DNA from: Schizophyllum amplum
Lineage: Eukaryota; Basidiomycota; Agaricomycetes; Agaricales; Schizophyllaceae
Direction of reading: 5' to 3'
DNA length: 17,408 bases
Assembly: GCA_007026445.1 (NCBI GenBank)
Contig: VDMD01000277.1
Coordinates: 1 to 17,408, forward strand
The notes beneath the pieces are model-generated. The model was given only the letters and a program-made list of their open reading frames with translations, made no database searches and had not been told where the DNA came from. Both the position numbers and the translations under genes were made by a program. Below, in pieces: positions 7,589 through 16,109 of this stretch; positions within the stretch are counted from its first letter, which is position 1; each line of letters starts with the position of its first letter.

Positions 7589-10500
7589 ATGACGGCCCTC
7601 GACATGGACGAGCTCTATCCGCGCCACACCGGCACCTGGACCGAAACCTCAAACCTGCACTGGTGGACAACGTCGGGCGGCTCCACCTTCATTCCCTCCG
7701 GCACAGAGTCCGCAACGACCTCGCCCGCGTCCACCACATCGAGCACATATACCTCGGATACCCAGTCAGACTCGACGGGCGCGGGCGGCGGCGGCGGCGG
7801 CGGTAGCAGCAGCAGCAACAGCGGATTTACACTCACGACGTTCACGAGCTCAATCCCTATATCAACCATAACGCAGTCTAGCACGACATTCACGTCCTTC
7901 TCGGATTCAGTAGTGTCAACATATATGTCTAACACAATCTCCCCCACGATGACATCCTCAGCCAGCGAACCGACACGCACCAACCAGATCGCTGCCAACT
8001 CGGATCCTGTGTGCGTGGGGGCCGGGCTGGACGCGTCGTCGGAGGGTGTACTTGCATCGCTGGTTTTCTCAAGCGCAATAGGATTGTTGATATGGGTGCG
8101 TGACATGTTCGACTTGGGTGTGAAGAAGTACTGATGTCGCTGGCAGCTCATATTCGCAATCCTACGACCTCGTTTCCGGCAAGTCTATGGGCTGAGGGAA
8201 TGGTTTCTACAATCAGAGTGCGCGCTTATCCATCATTCACGCCACAGTTTTCTGACAGTATCGTAGCCTACGACCCAAACCTCTCGGCTCGGGCTTCTTT
8301 GCGTTCCTCTTTCCTCCCGTCCCTCTTGTTCCCAAGGTTCCAACGGACGTCGACGACGCTGGCAAATCACCCCAAACCGATGCGGAACTCTTCCCCGCCG
8401 ATGAACAGCTCAGCCAACGCGTTCTCTGGATCAGTCTTCTTATCGTCTTGGGTTGGACCGTGCTGGCGCTTGCCGGCGCTCTACCGCTCTATCTTGTCAC
8501 CACCCGCTGTCTAGCTGACTACTCTCAGGCTCGATATGGTGGTGCCTACTCTACTCTCCAGGACCTCAGCCTCATGCGACTCCTCCGTATGCTTGATCAA
8601 GGGGACGTGAGCATCAAGAACCTCCTAGTTAAGCGCGCGGGCGACGACAGCCAGAACATCCGCCCGAGGCTCATAGTGCTCACCGTTCTTGCTCTCGTTC
8701 TTGCTCTGCTGCCGGCACTCTGGAAGATCATCAAGGAGTTCAACGCAGTCGTCGCATATCGACAGCGGTGGCTCAAGGTCAAGTGCGATGACCAAGAGCT
8801 GGCATGGCTCAGCGTACGCGACGCTCCCGGATTCATTGGCTGGGGCGAGAAGCAAATCAAGGACTTTATCATGAAGTGCGGGCTCAGCGCGAACTTGGAC
8901 CGCAACGCTTCGCGCCGCCGTGGCGGCAGCTCACCCGATGATTCGGATGACAGCCCCAGCCGACCCCGTGGCGGTCGCCACCAGTCGGAGAAGCGCCGTT
9001 GGGATGCAGACGCAGAACACTCTCAGATGGAAATCGACGTCAAGAGCCTCTTCTCGATAGTGTACGTTGGTTGTACGTACCGTCTTACACCCCCTTGATG
9101 ACAACCTCAATATTAGGGACACGCATCAGCTGGCGCTCTTGATCGACGAGCGGGATGAGATCCTTGAGAACTTGGAAATAGCGGAGACGCGGTACATCAA
9201 TTCCTTCAGGATTTCGACGCCCGACCCGTCCATCGTGGACTTGCAGCCTCAATCACCTGAACCCGAAGGTCGGCCATATATCTCAAGACCATTGCCGCTC
9301 CAGGGCAGGCAGGTAAAGGCCCCTGACATCTGTAAATGATATCCCGAATCTGACGTGAATTCCAGAAGCCACGTCCGCGGCGGCGGTCGACGAATAGAGC
9401 TCTTGCATCTTCGTCTCTTGCTCCTACCTCCTTCGTCGCACCATCTCAGTACTACCGTCTCCATAAGGTCGCAGGCATCAGCGGAGGTCGCTTCACCGAT
9501 TCAGACGACGGTCGGCGCTCGTTTAGCGACTCTGTTCATTCCCGCGTCATCGGCACTCAGTTTCACGAGATCCAAACACGCTCAGGCGACTACCATGCCC
9601 TGCCCATGGGCACTCATGTCCGCGTCAACAGTGCCGGCAACCTCGGTCCACTCGAGGGCAGCTCCGTGGACGAGGTCCCAGACCCACGCTACTACGGCCC
9701 CAACCACTCGATGGAGGAGTTCGGAAGGCTGGGCGGCTCGTACGACTACGATCCCGACGAGCGCCTGGACGAGATCGGCGAGCTGAACGAATGGGTCGAC
9801 CTTGAGAAGGACAGGCCTGGAGAATACGAGAGCAGCATGAACGGCGCGACGCAGAGGGGCCAGACACCGCGGTTTTCGAGCACGTCGTCGCGGTTCCCGA
9901 GGCGTGCGCGCCCGCCGCGCACACGCGCAGAGGACACCCCATCCCCAACCCGGCGCGAGACGTTCCCTTTGCGCAGCCGGAGTCCCTCTGACCCTGAGGC
10001 CGTGCCACCGCCACACCTGCGCCTCCAGCCCTCGCAGCCCTTCGTCCGGCCGCTCGAGGGCGTCGACTATGAGGGCCTCGGGGATGTTTATAACGAGATC
10101 AAGCGGTACCGCTCGCAACTGAAAGCGATCAACAATGAGATCGCGGAGGCGCAGACGGGCTGCTACCATGATATCGCGGACGGCGTGCGCATCAAGGGCT
10201 GGCTTGTTGTCGGGCGCGGCCTGCGGTTCATACCCGGCATGCAGCAGATTGAGGGACGCGCGAAAGAGGATGTGCGGTGGGATGTTCTGCAGAACGAGCG
10301 GTCCATGCTGGACCACGTCGTCCTATGGGTCGTTGTGGCTATGGTGGCGTTGTCGCTCGCAGTTGCACGTGAGTACCAGCTCGGGTTCGTCACTGTTGGG
10401 CGTAGCTAACGAGTTGCAGTGACTGCTACTGCTGGACTCGCACTATCCACAGCTCCCGACGTGGCGCACTACCTGCCTTTCCTACAGCCCATTTTGAACG

Positions 10501-12015
10501 CCAACCGGCTGCCAGCTGGCATTGCCACCGTCCTCACGCCGGCGGTCGCCGCAATCGTATTCATCGCCCTCGCCTTGTGGGCTGTGCACTGTAAGCCTCA
10601 CTTGACCTATTTCCTCCGACGGTGCTGATCGTTCGTATAGACGCCGCCAAGGTCAAAGGCTCCGTCTCCATGTCCGGCGGGCAGCTACTTACGTTCAAGA
10701 TCACGTTCTTCATGCTCACCGTCATCGCCGGCGTCTTCCTCATCGCCGTCGGCGCGCTCATATTCTCGCTCCGGGCGTTCAGCGACGGCCTGGGCGACAG
10801 CTCGTCCGTCGCGAACGGCTCGATCTACATTATGGTCCTCTGTTTAGCCCTCATCATCAATCTTGCTATCATCATACCCGGGCTACTCTTGCTTCAGCCC
10901 ACCAGACTCTGGCACGTGCTTCGCGCGGAAAAGCAGGCGGTGACGCCCCGTCAGCGGTTCCGAGGTGCGTGCTCGTCGAATTCGTGCGTTGCACTCGCTG
11001 ACGTCCCATCCAGCTGTTTACCCTCATACTTATGACCTTCGTTCGCCACTGGCGCTTGTGTATTGGCTATCGTATTTGCTTCTACGTTTTCTCTGATCTT
11101 CCCGCTTATTGGACCGGCCGTTACCCTTTTGCTGTTGCTAACCCTAGTTGGTAAGTTGCGTCCACTGTTTGGGCGAGCGAATATTGATAAATTCGCTTCG
11201 CAGCTCACCGATTTCTTGTTGGGTATGTTTACGGACGGACGCAGTCACAGACAGGTGGACTGCTTCAAATCTGGCTCCTGCGCCGCTTTGGGACGGTGGT
11301 CGCCTTCCAGCCGATCCTTCTCGGGCTCATCTACCTCAGCCGGGAGCTATGGATTGAAGGCGGCGTATTGTGCGGTGTTGGCGGCGCGGTCATTCTGTTC
11401 ATGGAGGGATATGCGATGTGGAAGACCCGGCTCCCGGGGCGCAAGTCGCTCAGCCATGTCGCGCAGGATTCGCTGGACCGGTTCGTGGAAATCGCGCGGC
11501 CGAAGGGGCGCCGCAACGTCGACGAGGAAAGTACGAGCCTCGTGAGCGGAAGTGGGCGCGGTCAGCGCACGCGTGGCTCGCTTGCATCCGTGCTGGAGAT
11601 GATGAGCCTGACGCTCGCGGTGATGCCCTCGTCGACGGAGACCCGTGGACCGGTCCCCTTGCGTGAGTCCATTCGGTGCTTTCCTCCCTGACGTACCCAG
11701 CTGACCCTTCTCATGATAGCGACCGAGACGCTGGATGACCTGACAGCGACCGAGCGAGCGGCGCGTACGCACCCGGACGCGCCCCCGCACCTACCGCCGC
11801 TGCCGTTCGCCGACCACGCGGAGGAGATGGCGGGGATCCTGTATCCGCCCGAGCTTATAGCGCCACCGCCGATTATTTGGCTGCCCAACGACTCTGCCGG
11901 CGTCGCGCGCTCGGAGGCGCTCGACCTCCAGAAGTACCACGACTTGCGCGTGACGCTCGACGTGCGTATGAAACGGGACGTCTCACAGCGGTCATCCTCT
12001 TCTGGGCGGGGCTAG
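7589..12015 (+). CDS. OSCA/TMEM63/CSC1-family cation channel (RSN1_7TM, DUF221), with one apparent frameshift
   Basis: Predicted stress- or stretch-gated, Ca2+-permeable channel (or scramblase relative) of the plasma membrane. Ten exons: 7589-8095, 8147-8217, 8267-9061, 9117-9312, 9366-10368, 10420-10590, 10641-10964, 11014-11150, 11204-11662, 11720-12015; introns 49-57 nt. About 1,319 aa once the frameshift is allowed for. Order: Ser/Thr/Gly-rich N-terminus (residues 1-150), TM1 running into LIFAILRPRFRQVYG, family signature LRPKPLGSGFFAFLFPP, TM2 (about 247-270), TM3 (about 325-348), a very long cytosolic loop (about 349-835) with DERDEILENLEIAETRYI, then the 7TM block (840 onward, with VAHRFLVGYVYGRTQSQTGG) and the IIWLPNDSAG C-terminal signature. 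Exon 11014-11150 is 137 nt where phase needs 138; the reading switches after VYPHTYD at the CC at 11036-11037. The start ATG is the first after about 7145. The Thr-rich frame extends upstream without ATG, so a 5' exon may be missing. Confidence 0.87.
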
Positions 12016-12665
12016 TAACGCATGGACAGAACGGACTTTTTGTTGTGGTATACAGTACTTACTTACAGACATTGCTTGGTTGTATTCTCGCGTTGTATTC
12101 ATGCCGTGGATTGCCGGAGCGCGAGATGTACGATGCCGCTCAAAAGGCAGGTTGGTGGCATGTGAGCTGTACTCCTCGTGCGCATGTCGCGGTCTCCGTT
12201 ACTATCGATGAGAGAGTGGAGCTGGGCTTACGAGCTGTGTGCTACTGCTGCTGAGCCCGCTGTGCGGCGGCTATCTGGACGAATGCGGCAGGCAGCTCAT
12301 CGTCGCGAGAAGCTGGCGGCCGGTCGCGTGACGGCGGGGCGACGAGGACATGACGATGGCGGCGGGCATTTGTCTTGTCGACAGTTCGTTTCTCGAACAC
12401 GTGTATCAAAGCCTAACGACGCGACGCGACTGGCGGATGATAGCATCTGCAGGGCCGGATGGGGCAAGCTGATGGCGCCTCTGCACTGCTTCGTCTGGCG
12501 CTGTTCATGTTGCTGAGACTTCATGTCGAGCTCGGGGCGCGCACATACACGACGAATCACAGCCTGCTGACGGTATGGGGCGGTGGGGCCTTGTGGCGAG
12601 CCTGCAGGAATTTCTGTGGAGTCCGGCGCGCGCGCGGAGTCTGATCCGGGCGAGCGAGGCGTGAA
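12016..12665. other. Spacer after the channel gene, with a coding-like stretch
   Basis: The first roughly 190 bp is probably the channel 3' UTR. From 12212 to 12469 one plus-strand frame is open except for a single TGA at 12329, and reads plausibly as protein (for example AAGICLVDSSFLEHVYQSLT and SPLCGGYLDECGRQLIV). I do not recognise it, and see no start codon upstream or continuation downstream. It may be a gene remnant, an exon of an unannotated gene, or chance. The downstream end is the promoter of the small gene. Confidence 0.35.
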
Positions 12666-12672
12666 TATAAAT
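12666..12672 (+). promoter_or_regulatory. TATA box of the small Ser-rich gene
   Basis: TATAAAT lies 105 bp before the ATG at 12771 and is followed by a pyrimidine-rich leader, which supports transcription of the small gene on the plus strand. Confidence 0.5.
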
Positions 12673-12770
12673 CCCGCGCCATCCGCCGCGCTCCACCCTC
12701 CTGCCCTCCGTTGGCTCTGGTTTGTTTTTCTGCCCGGTTTTCTCCCCCGCTGTCCTCGACGCCGCTATAC

Positions 12771-13004
12771 ATGCTCCCGACGCCGATGCCTAGCGCACAC
12801 AACACCCCAGACCCCTTCGCTCTCTACTCCCAGCAGTTGCACAAGTACACGCTCCGCCTCTGGTGCGACCACTGCCGGCGCGTGGCCAAGGCTCAGGCGC
12901 GCGAGGAGGCAGACAGGCTGCGGACAACTCCCATCCGCCAGTCGTCGTCAGACGACTCCAGCTCGTCCTCGTCGGACTCGTCCGCGGACTCCCAGTCGAG
13001 TTAG
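12771..13004 (+). CDS. Small Ser-rich protein of unknown function (77 aa to the first stop)
   Basis: The ATG is the first after the TATA box and leader. The 77-aa product opens with a short Pro/Ser segment, then an amphipathic charged stretch (PFALYSQQLHKYTLRLWCDH and RRVAKAQAREEADRLR), and ends in an Asp/Ser run. My impression is that small basidiomycete proteins with an LxxYTLRLW-like motif exist, but I cannot name a family. The TAG at 13002-13004 may not be the true end: the same frame continues for 54 nt to a canonical intron (13059-13109) and another 82 codons. A GTTAGT at 13000 could alternatively be a splice donor, but the nearest acceptors give introns of only 24 or 38 nt. No signal peptide or TM segment is visible. 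Confidence 0.5.
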   Translation: MLPTPMPSAHNTPDPFALYSQQLHKYTLRLWCDHCRRVAKAQAREEADRLRTTPIRQSSSDDSSSSSSDSSADSQSS

Positions 13005-13355
13005 TCGACGCGCACTGCTGCAGAGGAATTCGCGCAGGATGCACGCGTCGTAACCTGGGTGAGCACCTGATGTCCCGATGTGCGTGATAAGCGTACTGAC
13101 GGTTTGCAGCCGTGCCTCCCTCGCCCCACGTCTCCGTGCCGCGCCCCGTCGCCCGCACGCACCATCCAGCACGTCTATTGTGCTTGGCAAAAGCCATCCA
13201 CGCCTCCGACGGCGCTCACACATAGTACCACTCCCATGCGCTCCGTCCGGCGCCCCACACACGCACGCGCCTACTCACAACCACTGTACTCGTATCAGCG
13301 CCCGCCGCCCTACTCTTCTTCTGGCCCCGACACATCTGTTTACGAATGGTACTGA
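13005..13355 (+). other. Candidate downstream exons of the small Ser-rich gene
   Basis: The segment 13005-13058 stays in the frame of the 77-aa ORF after its TAG and reads STRTAAEEFAQDARVVTW. It is followed by a good intron (13059-13109: GTGAGC donor, TACTGACG branch, TTTGCAG acceptor). The next exon 13110-13355 is in phase and ends YSYQRPPPYSSSGPDTSVYE plus WY and TGA. Total frame would be 177 sense codons plus the TAG. An alternative reads 13110-13179 in another frame (AVPPSPHVSVPRPVARTH) and returns to the same C-terminus through a 46-nt intron at 13180-13225. Which model is true cannot be settled from sequence alone. Confidence 0.4.
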
Positions 13356-14193
13356 CCTCGCCTGCTTGCTTTCGACCGCACCTCGCTCGTACACATGTGT
13401 ACGTATTTAACTAACGCCCTCCGCCCGCCGCCTCCGATGCGCGACCTATAGACCTAACCGTACTACAACGACATCGTACATAATGCGCGGTCGCGCTTGA
13501 CGCTTCTCACTCTTTTATTGCTTGTATTATCACCCCGTCTCGGTCCCCATCCTAACTTCCTACTATTATACCATCCTCGATCCTGGTCTTGATCGTGTAT
13601 ATATACGCTATATTTGTGTTAACTGTCGAGACGATCCTCAAGCGCGTGAAGACACGTTCAATGACGGTGTCGCGTACATCCAGAATGAGCACCGGACACT
13701 GATCGGCGCTCAAAAGGCGGGCGGCAACCTTGTCGGTCGCGCCGAAGGAGCCGACAGGGCAACTGCCGCCTCCGAGTCCGAGACACGGGCCTGGCGACGG
13801 AGGGCGACAGCGGCGGCGACCTATGTAAACATGTCATTGCACGTGCAAAGGCACAATAATATATTCCGGGTTGCGACTGTCTCCGACGCCCAGCTGTTGA
13901 CAGCAGAATCGCAGCGGCAGATCGCCACTCGGGGTGGCGCATTTGTAGACGCCTCTACCAATTGCTTCGTCTATCTACAAATCCGCGACATCCTGCCCCT
14001 GCACCTCATGCTCGGCGCGCAGCCCGAAGCGCCACCATCGCTTGAGGAACGACGGGCTTCTGGATCGGAGCCCAACAGTCTGGCAAAAAATGCAAACGAC
14101 AGCTCATTCAAGTCTAATCCAAGGTTCGGACAGTAGATATAAGTACATCCGCAACAGCGACCGGCGCGGCAGAACTTTCCTCTTAGAGCTCCT
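13356..14193. other. Convergent spacer between the small gene and the monooxygenase
   Basis: About 840 bp between two converging genes, so both 3' UTRs lie here. A plus-strand open frame covers 13522-14136, but its first ATG is only about half-way along, it has no recognisable motif, and its 5' part is AT-rich UTR-like sequence; I do not call it a gene. No repeats were seen. Confidence 0.5.
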
Positions 14194-15895
14194 TCAGGCG
14201 CGCCTCTGCCACCGCGCACACATCGTACCCCACACCTCTTGCCGCATCTCTTCCGCTAAAGCGGCGGTCAGTGAGCAGCAACACAACGACAAGCAGGTGA
14301 CGCACAGCGTAGGAACAGACCCATCTTCTCCGGGATGGTCGCCTGCTCCACGGACTCCCGTGCCACAAATTCAGCGCGGGCCTTCCGGACGTCCTGGAAC
14401 ATGCGGAGGCGGCCTTCGACGTCCTCCGGCCGTGTACCTGCCGGGAAGAGAACGCCGAGGGCGCCGACGTCCTCGAGACCTATGGCGAAGCCCTGCCCGA
14501 GCGCTACGATGCAGTGAGCTAGACGCATGTTTTGAACATATTGTCCCACTCACTAGCAAGGGTGGCACTAGAAGTGAGGAGGACGTGTACGGGTCAGTAC
14601 TCACAAATTCACCGAGCTAGAAGTAGACTCACTGCGCCGCGTCCCCAAGACGCACGTCCGCCCGCGCACCCACGTCGGGATACTCCACGGCAGCGCACGC
14701 AGCTGCCACAACTTCACCTCCTCCGCACGACTGAGCAGCGCGGTGAACTTGTCGTCAAAGTCCGCAAACTTGGCCAACAGCTCTCCTTGCTCGACGGTAC
14801 GTGCCACCCTGCGTATAGGTAAGCGCTAGAACACCCCGACGGCCCAGCCGCGACCTTCGATGCACGAGTTCCGATGCTCAAGATTGCATACGCACCGACG
14901 CTGTCCTGATCACGCTCGTCCGGGTGCACAGCCAGCACGCTGACCAGCTCGTCTTGCTGCAACGGCGTGAGGGTGAGCCCCCGTCTTCCCGGTGCGAATA
15001 CGAGACGCACCCCCGCGGGCCTTCCCCGAGCAGCCACCCTAACTCGGCTTTGCAGCTAGCTATGGGAACGAGCGTACGGAATGCGACACGCGCGCTTGCG
15101 GGTGCGTCTACAGCGTGCCCGAGCACAAACGTGCGGATAGAGGACTGCCAAGTGTGGTCTTGAGCGACTGAAATAGGTCAAGACAATGAGAAAACGACTG
15201 ACGTGAATACCATCCGCGCCGACAATGAGGTCTGCGTATGCGTCGTCCCGTCCTGGGTAACGAGCGTACCAGCGTCGGGGTTGCATGTTTTGACGCGCGC
15301 GCCGAGCCGTACCTGCACCGGGCGCCCATGGCCGTCTGTACTCACAGCACACTCATAGAGCGCGCTATGCAAAGCATGTCTATGAACGCTCCACGTCGGC
15401 TGGTGGTCGGCAGCGGTGATTAGCAGCTGTCTCAGCGCATCTCAAAACGTGCACGGCGCTCACCCTTTCATACGATGTGAAATCGCTCTCGTTTACCTTC
15501 TCCCCACTACGCCTAAAGGCTACGCTCTAGCGCCGATGATTCGAAACTCAGAGCGCGTCCATTAATCCAGAACTTGCAGGACGAACATACCCCATAGTAT
15601 CGCTGCGGCTGGCACTTTGCTTCGATATCGAATCCCAGATGTTCGAACACCCGACCTGCATTCGGCGGGATCGTTATAACCGCGCCGAGAGGCGCCAGCG
15701 TCGCAGCAGCTTCGAAGACCTTTCATCGATGACGGCGATTGCGACAAAAACACGTTCAAAGACGTTCGAACAGCATGATAGTATGCACACCTGGACGTCA
15801 TGCCCCTGTCGCCGAAGCGCGAGTGCAGCCGATAAACCGACGAGGCCCGCGCCGACGATGTTGATCTTTAGCGGTCGTGTATCGGAAGAAGTCAT
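14194..15895 (-). CDS. FAD-dependent monooxygenase (salicylate-hydroxylase-like), three apparent frameshifts
   Basis: Flavoprotein predicted to hydroxylate an aromatic or similar small substrate with NAD(P)H and O2; the substrate is unknown. Exons on the minus strand: 15791-15895, 15591-15719, 15464-15526, 15203-15399, 14892-15144, 14633-14808, 14554-14567, 14306-14503, 14194-14255, coding for about 399 aa if three missing bases are allowed. Landmarks: N-terminal Rossmann motif VGAGLVGLSAAL, IPPNAGRVFEHLG, ADLIVGADGIH (the DG motif), IRTFVLGHA, LVSVLAVHPDERDQD, IPTWVRGRTCVLG followed by the split GDAAH motif, then LGQGFAIGLEDVGALG. Exon lengths 197, 253 and 176 are each one base short of phase. 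The shifts fall at runs of C on the plus strand: 15247-15249, 15010-15014 and 14643-14646. Exon 14554-14567 is a 14-nt microexon. It may be active with miscalled bases or a very young pseudogene; conserved splice sites favour the former. It lies downstream of the GHITM-like gene on the same strand. Confidence 0.85.
14554..14567 (-). other. 14-nt microexon of the FAD monooxygenase
   Basis: The 14 bases TGCCACCCTTGCTA (read on the minus strand) are flanked by an intron ending CTTCTAG (14568-14632, branch TACTGACC) and one starting GTGAGT (14504-14553, branch GCTCACTG). Including it joins the GD motif to the next exon as GDAAHATLATLGQG, giving the five residues between His and LGQG that this family normally has. 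Skipping it breaks the frame. Confidence 0.8.
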
Positions 15896-16109
15896 CACGG
15901 TGAAGACGATGGTAGAAGGCAGAAGAGGCTTCTCGGCAGTGGTCTACTCGGGTACTCATCGAGCTGTGTCACGATCTCTGAGTCGCTCTTTGCGCGACGG
16001 CGAGAGTGAAGATGCCGGGAAATGTCCATTGTCAAAACAGTGATCTCATTAGTACATCCGTGATAGCCTTAAGTATACAGGGAGAGGTGGTGCTCTAAGG
16101 CGCATGCCT
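15896..16109. promoter_or_regulatory. Short spacer: GHITM-like 3' flank and monooxygenase promoter
   Basis: A 214-bp gap between tandem minus-strand genes. It must contain the 3' UTR of the GHITM-like gene and the promoter of the monooxygenase. I see no clear TATA box or poly(A) signal. The close spacing does not imply an operon in a fungus. Confidence 0.5.

Noticed and set aside
9582..10316. 244-codon minus-strand frame opposite the channel gene
   Set aside because: It is antisense to a long confirmed coding exon and low in protein-like character.
11347..11790. Minus-strand 147-codon frame over the channel 3' exons
   Set aside because: Antisense shadow of coding sequence that carries the channel C-terminal signature on the plus strand.
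13522..14136. 204-codon plus-strand open frame
   Set aside because: It begins in AT-rich UTR-like sequence without an ATG for about the first 100 codons, has no recognisable motif, and sits between two converging genes; probably an open frame by chance.
15145..15202. Shorter monooxygenase intron ending at TTTCAG (about 15168) with a further frameshift
   Set aside because: The later acceptor GGCAG at 15145 gives GADGIH-SSIRTFVLG in frame with normal family spacing, so no extra lesion is needed.
15720..15898. Reading the monooxygenase N-terminus straight through its first intron
   Set aside because: The straight reading leaves the Rossmann fold for Cys/Ser-rich sequence, while splicing 15720-15790 joins GHDVQ to VFEAAATLAPLGAVI, the expected family sequence.
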